From the NCBI GenBank assembly GCA_900542555.1, contig UQNU01000066.1, positions 1 to 9,559 of the forward strand: 9,559 bases of DNA, in the 5' to 3' direction. Below are positions 6,163 through 9,559 of the stretch, one piece after another. A program made the translations under genes and the position numbers. Positions within the stretch are counted from its first letter, which is position 1. Each line of letters starts with the position of its first letter. The notes below the pieces were generated by a model. It had not been told where the DNA came from, made no database searches, and saw only the letters and a list, made by a program, of their open reading frames with translations. The stretch is from an uncultured Collinsella sp. GTDB lineage: Bacteria > Actinomycetota > Coriobacteriia > Coriobacteriales > Coriobacteriaceae.

Positions 6163-7548
6163 ATGGCTAAAGAACTCGATTTCGACGCTATCAAGGCTGC
6201 TGCTGAGTCTCATCGTGCTGATATGACTCGCTTCCTGCGCGCTATGATCTCCCATCCCTCTGAGTCCTGCGAGGAGGGTGAGGTTGTTGCCTGCATCAAG
6301 GCCGAGATGGAGAGCCTTGGCTATGACGAGGTCAAGGTCGACGGCCTGGGCAACGTCATGGGCTTTATGGGCGAGGGCGACAAGATCATCGCCATCGACT
6401 CCCACATCGACACTGTCGGCATCGGCAACATCGAGAACTGGGATGCCGATCCCTATGAGGGCTACGAGACCGATGAGATCATCTACGGCCGCGGCGGCTC
6501 CGACCAGGAGGGTGGCATGGCTTCCGCTACCTACGCTGCCAAGATGATGAAGGACATGGGCCTCATCCCCGAGGGCTACAAGATCATGGTCGTCGGCACC
6601 GTCCAGGAAGAGGACTGCGACGGCATGTGCTGGCAGTACATCTACAACAAGGACGGCATTAAGCCCGAGTTCGTCATTTCCACCGAGCCCACCGACGGCG
6701 GCATCTATCGCGGTCACCGCGGCCGCATGGAGATCCGCGTCGACGTTCACGGTACCTCCTGCCACGGCTCCGCTCCCGACCGCGGCGACAACGCCATCTA
6801 CAAGATGGCCGACATCATCGCCGACGTCCGCGCCCTCAACAACAACGGCTGCGACGAGTCGACCGACATCAAGGGCCTCGTCAAGATGCTCGACCCCAAA
6901 TACAACCCCGAGCACTTCGAGGATGCCCGCTTCCTGGGCCGCGGCACCTGCACCGTTAGCCAGATCTTCTACACCAGCCCCAGCCGCTGCGCTGTCGCTG
7001 ACTCCTGCGCCATCTCTATCGACCGTCGCATGACCGCCGGTGAGACCTGGGAGTCCTGCCTGGACGAGATCCGTAACCTGCCGGCCGCCAAGAAGTACGG
7101 CGACGACGTGAAGGTCTCCATGTACATGTACGACCGTCCGTCCTGGACCGGCGAAGTCTACGAGACCGAGGCTTACTTCCCCACGTGGATCAACAAGGAG
7201 ACCGCTCCGCACGTCAAGGCCCTCGTTGACGCCCACAAGGCCATGTTCGGTGACGAGCGCATCGGCTGCGAGCCCAGCATGGACAAGCGCACCGGTCGTC
7301 CGCTGTGCGACAAGTGGACCTTCTCCACGAACTGCGTCTCCATCCAGGGCCGCTATGGCATCCCCTGCGTGGGCTTTGGCCCGGGTGCCGAGTCTCAGGC
7401 TCACGCTCCCAACGAGGTCACCTACAAGGACGACCTGGTCACCGCTGCCGCCATGTATGTGGCTGCCCTGAACCTCTACGATCCGAGCCAGGCCGATGGC
7501 GATGCCACCGTGTTCCGCGCCGGTCTGACCAACAACAAGATCGACTAG
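6163..7548 (+). CDS. ygeY: YgeY-family M20 metallohydrolase
   Basis: A 461-residue zinc peptidase/deacylase-fold enzyme of the M20 family, YgeY branch (often labelled a selenium-metabolism-linked hydrolase). Family metal and catalytic motifs are all visible: SHIDTVG at 80-86 with H81 and catalytic D83; GRGGSDQEGGM at 109-119 with bridging D114; QEED at 148-151 with general base E149 and ligand E150; STEPT at 173-177 with E175; and a late SQAHAPNE with H414. GHRGRMEIRVDVHG at about 184-197 opens the dimerisation/lid domain. It is longer than E. coli YgeY (about 400 residues), partly through roughly 20 residues after the last family helix. AAAGG lies 9 bases before the ATG. The natural substrate is not established. 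Its fixed company with ygeX and ygeW points to hydrolysis of an acyl or carbamoyl intermediate in purine-nitrogen breakdown. The first 30 or so codons are unusually T-ending compared with the rest. Confidence 0.94.
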   Translation: MAKELDFDAIKAAAESHRADMTRFLRAMISHPSESCEEGEVVACIKAEMESLGYDEVKVDGLGNVMGFMGEGDKIIAIDSHIDTVGIGNIENWDADPYEGYETDEIIYGRGGSDQEGGMASATYAAKMMKDMGLIPEGYKIMVVGTVQEEDCDGMCWQYIYNKDGIKPEFVISTEPTDGGIYRGHRGRMEIRVDVHGTSCHGSAPDRGDNAIYKMADIIADVRALNNNGCDESTDIKGLVKMLDPKYNPEHFEDARFLGRGTCTVSQIFYTSPSRCAVADSCAISIDRRMTAGETWESCLDEIRNLPAAKKYGDDVKVSMYMYDRPSWTGEVYETEAYFPTWINKETAPHVKALVDAHKAMFGDERIGCEPSMDKRTGRPLCDKWTFSTNCVSIQGRYGIPCVGFGPGAESQAHAPNEVTYKDDLVTAAAMYVAALNLYDPSQADGDATVFRAGLTNNKID

Positions 7549-7570
7549 TCCCATTCCTCGATCTTGTTGA

Positions 7571-7595
7571 GCCGGGGGCAGTTTATGCCCCCGGC
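7571..7595 (+). other. Strong GC hairpin after ygeY
   Basis: GCCGGGGGCA (7571-7580) and TGCCCCCGGC (7586-7595) form a perfect 10-bp stem with a GTTTA loop, 22 bases after the ygeY stop. No T-run follows, so it is a terminator-like or RNA-stabilising element rather than a classical terminator. It may lower read-through into ygeW. Confidence 0.6.
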
Positions 7596-7603
7596 GCCTC
7601 CTG

Positions 7604-7631
7604 TTGACTTGGGGCCCGCGGTCGTTATCTC
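7604..7631 (+). promoter_or_regulatory. Possible internal promoter before ygeW (weak)
   Basis: TTGACT (7604-7609, one mismatch from TTGACA) is followed after 16 bases by TATCTC (7626-7631), only half-matching TATAAT. It lies in the 201-bp ygeY-ygeW gap just past the GC hairpin, so a supplementary ygeW promoter is plausible but unproven. Confidence 0.25.
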
Positions 7632-7666
7632 CCATGCTTCCTCGACGGTGGCGGGTCCTCGTCATA

Positions 7667-7706
7667 GCGCTCTGCATGTTCTAGCCACACGCGCATGCCG
7701 GAGCGC
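7667..7706 (+). other. Second stem-loop in the ygeW leader
   Basis: GCGCTC and GCATG (7667-7678) pair with CATGC and GAGCGC (7694-7706), giving 11 base pairs interrupted by a 1x2 internal loop, with a 15-base apical loop. It ends 43 bases before the ygeW ATG. It may shape the ygeW leader RNA; its function is unknown. Confidence 0.4.
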
Positions 7707-7749
7707 ATCTACTCATTGCGATCGTTTCACCTTTAGAAAGGACATTTAC

Positions 7750-8952
7750 ATGGACGCCAAGTTTACCGAGCTCGTCGAGCAGCTGAACGGCCTCGATTTT
7801 AAGGGTATGTACGGCAGCGACTTCCTGCACACCTGGGATAAGACCACCGATGAGCTCAAGGCGCTCTACACCGTCGCCGACGCTCTGCGCGAGCTGCGCG
7901 AGAACAACGTTTCGTCCAAGATCTTCGATTCGGGCCTGGCCGTCTCGCTGTTCCGCGACAACTCCACCCGTACGCGCTTCTCCTTCTCTAAGGCCGCCAA
8001 CCTGCTCGGCCTTGAGCTGCAGGACCTGGACGAGAAGAAGTCCCAGATCGCTCACGGCGAGACCGTCCGCGAGACCGCTACCATGATCTCCTTCATGGCC
8101 GACGTCATCGGCATCCGCGACGACATGTACATCGGCAAGGGCGACGCCTACATGGCCGAGGTCTCCGAGTCTGTCCAGCAGGCTTACGAGGATGGCGTTC
8201 TGGATCACCGTCCCACGCTCATCTCCCTGCAGTCCGACTCCGATCACCCCACGCAGTCCTCTGCCGACATGCTCTACCTTATCAACGAGTTTGGCGGCCT
8301 CGAAAACCTCAAGGGCAAGAAGGTTGCCGTCACCTGGGCCTATTCGCCCTCTTACGGCAAGCCGCTGTCCTGCCCGCAGTCGCTGATCAGCCTGCTGCCC
8401 CGCTTTGGCATGGACGTCACCCTGGCTCACCCCGAGGGCTACGACCTCATGCCCGAGGTCGTCGAGCGCGCCAAGGGCTATGCCGCCGAGTCCGGCACCA
8501 CCTTTAAGCAGGTCAACACCATGGCCGAGGCCTTCGAGGGCGCCGACATCGTGATCCCCAAGAGCTGGGCTCCGTTTGCCGCCATGGAAAAGCGTACCAA
8601 CCTGTACGCCGAGGGCGACGACGCCGGCATCGCAGCGCTCGAGAAGGAGCTGCTCGCCCAGAACGCCACCCATCAGGACTGGTGCTCCACGACCGAGCTC
8701 ATGGAGAAGACTGCCAACGGCCAGGACACCATCTTTATGCACCCGCTGCCCGCCGACATCTCCGGTGTCTCCTGCGAGCACGGCGAGGTCAACGCCGACG
8801 TCTTCGACATGCACCGCGTGGGCATGTACAAGGAGGCCAGCTACAAGCCGTACGCCATCGCAGCCATGATGTTCCTGCAGAAGGTTGCCGATCCCGCCGC
8901 TACCCTCAAGGCCCTCGACGAGCGCAACACCGCCCGTTGGCTCCAGGCCTAA
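7750..8952 (+). CDS. ygeW: Knotted transcarbamylase YgeW
   Basis: A 400-residue member of the aspartate/ornithine carbamoyltransferase superfamily, YgeW branch (E. coli YgeW is of similar length). The carbamoyl-phosphate loop FRDNSTRTRFSF is at 68-79, with S72-T-R-T-R76. HPTQ at 166-169 and HPLPAD at 331-336 are the other family signature sites. WAYSPSYGKPLSCPQSL at about 196-212 lies in the second domain, where knotted transcarbamylases carry their chain knot. The E. coli enzyme is regarded as a catabolic transcarbamylase of unresolved second substrate. Here it would release carbamoyl phosphate for ATP formation by a carbamate kinase, not visible in this window. The start at 7750 follows AGAAAGGA at 7 bases; a longer in-frame reading from 7564 would run through two hairpins and lacks homology-like sequence. 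It is third in the ygeX-Y-W operon, 201 bp after ygeY, and is followed by a strong terminator. Confidence 0.95.
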   Translation: MDAKFTELVEQLNGLDFKGMYGSDFLHTWDKTTDELKALYTVADALRELRENNVSSKIFDSGLAVSLFRDNSTRTRFSFSKAANLLGLELQDLDEKKSQIAHGETVRETATMISFMADVIGIRDDMYIGKGDAYMAEVSESVQQAYEDGVLDHRPTLISLQSDSDHPTQSSADMLYLINEFGGLENLKGKKVAVTWAYSPSYGKPLSCPQSLISLLPRFGMDVTLAHPEGYDLMPEVVERAKGYAAESGTTFKQVNTMAEAFEGADIVIPKSWAPFAAMEKRTNLYAEGDDAGIAALEKELLAQNATHQDWCSTTELMEKTANGQDTIFMHPLPADISGVSCEHGEVNADVFDMHRVGMYKEASYKPYAIAAMMFLQKVADPAATLKALDERNTARWLQA

Positions 8953-8975
8953 AGCCGGGCTGAGGTAAGCCATGT

Positions 8976-9015
8976 AAAGGGGGCGCTCTGCCAACCGGCG
9001 GGGTGCCCCTTTTTT
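8976..9015 (+). terminator. Intrinsic terminator of the ygeXYW operon
   Basis: An arm at 8976-8992 (AAAGGGGGCGCTCTGCC) pairs with 8997-9013 across an AACC loop, giving about 17 pairs with a few G-T wobbles, and the element ends in six T (9010-9015). It starts 23 bases after the ygeW stop. This is a textbook factor-independent terminator and separates ygeW from the mocA-like gene. Confidence 0.88.
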
Positions 9016-9102
9016 GCATCGCGGGCGTGCGGGATAAGCGCTTTCGATGTGGATGCCCGCGGCGCGAGTTATGGGTACGATGGTTTCAGGGGAGGTATCA
9101 CC

Positions 9103-9539
9103 ATGAAACTTGGATGCGTCATTATGGCATCGGGCGTGGGCAAGCGGTTTGGCTCTAACAAGATGCTTGCCGATATCTATGGCGAGCCGCTGATTGCCCG
9201 GACCATCGATTCGGTTCCCCGGGGCTTTGACGTTGTGGTTTCGACGCGTTGGCCCGGGGTCGCTCAGATTTGCGAGGACAAGCATTGCCCGTGCGTGCTG
9301 CATGATGGCGAGCTGCGTAGCGAAAGCGTTCGTGCGGGCCTTTCGTGGGGAGTCGAACGCAACTGGAAAGGTTGCCTCTTTTTGCCGGGCGACCAGCCGC
9401 TCGTGAGTTCGGATTCTTTTGAGGCTATGGTTCGTGCATTTGACGAGCGTGGCCGCAAGCATCCGGTGCGTCTTGCGTGCAACGGTGAGCCTTCGAGTCC
9501 GGTGCTCTTTCCGGCGGAACTGTTCGATGCACTTATGTG
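9103..9539 (+). CDS. mocA: MocA/YgfJ-like molybdenum-cofactor nucleotidyltransferase, truncated by contig end
   Basis: The first 145 codons of an NTP-transferase (MobA/MocA-like) protein; the family is usually near 190-200 residues, so roughly the last quarter is missing. The nucleotide-binding start MASGVGKRFGSNKML is at 8-22, followed by GEPLIARTI. FLPGDQPLVS at about 93-102 carries the family's Asp for metal/nucleotide binding. GGGGAGGT lies 6 bases before the ATG. MocA-type enzymes attach CMP to the molybdenum cofactor of xanthine-dehydrogenase-like hydroxylases, and YgfJ-type relatives are tied to selenium-dependent hydroxylases. A terminator precedes the gene, so it needs its own promoter in 9016-9102, where I see no convincing one. 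The frame reads on into the adapter (CLLYTS), which is artefact. The symbol is a family-level assignment; a MobA-like relative cannot be excluded. Confidence 0.82.
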
Positions 9540-9559
9540 CTGTCTCTTATACACATCTG
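9540..9559. other. Nextera/Tn5 mosaic-end adapter, not genomic
   Basis: Bases 9540-9558 read CTGTCTCTTATACACATCT, identical to the synthetic Tn5 mosaic end used in Nextera libraries; natural Tn5 ends differ from it. The single base after it (G) fits the i5-side adapter. This is untrimmed library sequence at the contig edge. Any protein derived from it (CLLYTS on the plus strand, MYKRQ on the minus strand) is artificial. Confidence 0.97.

Noticed and set aside
4742..6163. Long minus-strand frame opposite dpaL
   Set aside because: Gly/Val/Ala/His-rich shadow typical of the reverse complement of a C-ending-codon gene; dpaL has full catalytic motifs on the plus strand.
6154..7677. Long minus-strand frame opposite ygeY
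   Set aside because: Same antisense shadow effect; no family motifs, and ygeY is unambiguous.
7564..7749. N-terminal extension of ygeW to 7564
   Set aside because: No ribosome-binding site, runs through two hairpins, and the 400-residue form from 7750 matches the family length and has a good AGAAAGGA site.
7681..9462. 593-codon minus-strand frame across ygeW and mocA
   Set aside because: Spans two plus-strand genes and a plus-strand terminator; composition is a codon-bias shadow.
9264..9554. Minus-strand reading frame beginning MYKRQ
   Set aside because: Its start lies inside the Nextera adapter and it runs antisense to the mocA-like gene; it is an artefact.
9540..9559. Natural Tn5/IS50 end
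   Set aside because: The sequence is the engineered mosaic of the outer and inner ends and sits exactly at the contig edge, so library adapter is the simpler reading.

Overview
The window looks like one end of a draft contig from a GC-rich gut anaerobe of the Coriobacteriia (Actinomycetota), most likely Collinsella or a close relative. That placement is inferred from strongly C/G-ending codons in the main operon, protein character, and the combination of a YheO-like regulator with ygeX, ygeY, ygeW and a mocA-like gene. It has not been checked by a search.

Left part (1-2400): the first codons of an unidentified minus-strand gene run off the contig start. Divergent to it is a large stand-alone DUF262-DUF1524 (GmrSD-like) protein with a C-terminal DUF5655-like domain, a probable phage-defence or type IV restriction enzyme. 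Two tandem hairpins close this unit. Codon use here is less biased than on the right, which fits accessory DNA.

Middle (2402-4596, all minus strand): a 97-residue hypothetical protein apparently read from a near-leaderless transcript, with two copies of an 11-bp direct repeat upstream; a 328-residue proline/alanine-rich protein with one membrane segment near its C-terminus; and a YheO-type PAS/helix-turn-helix regulator.

Right (4597-9559): a 277-bp divergent promoter region rich in small repeats separates the regulator from an operon of dpaL (ygeX, diaminopropionate ammonia-lyase), ygeY (M20 metallohydrolase) and ygeW (knotted transcarbamylase). It ends in a strong intrinsic terminator. After it a mocA-like nucleotidyltransferase gene begins but is cut by the contig end. 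The last 20 bases are not genomic: they match the synthetic Nextera/Tn5 mosaic-end adapter.

How the genes work together: ygeX, ygeY and ygeW are core members of the gene cluster linked to anaerobic purine/uric-acid breakdown in gut bacteria. YgeX releases ammonia and pyruvate from 2,3-diaminopropionate. YgeW is thought to form carbamoyl phosphate in the catabolic direction. YgeY is a hydrolase of unknown substrate. A MocA-like enzyme would mature the cofactor of the molybdenum (selenium-dependent) hydroxylase usually encoded in the same locus. The remaining members (for example ygfK, ssnA, hyuA, xdhD and a carbamate kinase) would be expected beyond the contig end or elsewhere. The YheO-like regulator is the natural candidate for controlling the operon. 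No tRNA, rRNA, CRISPR array or insertion sequence was seen, and no stretch over 300 bases lacks a gene.
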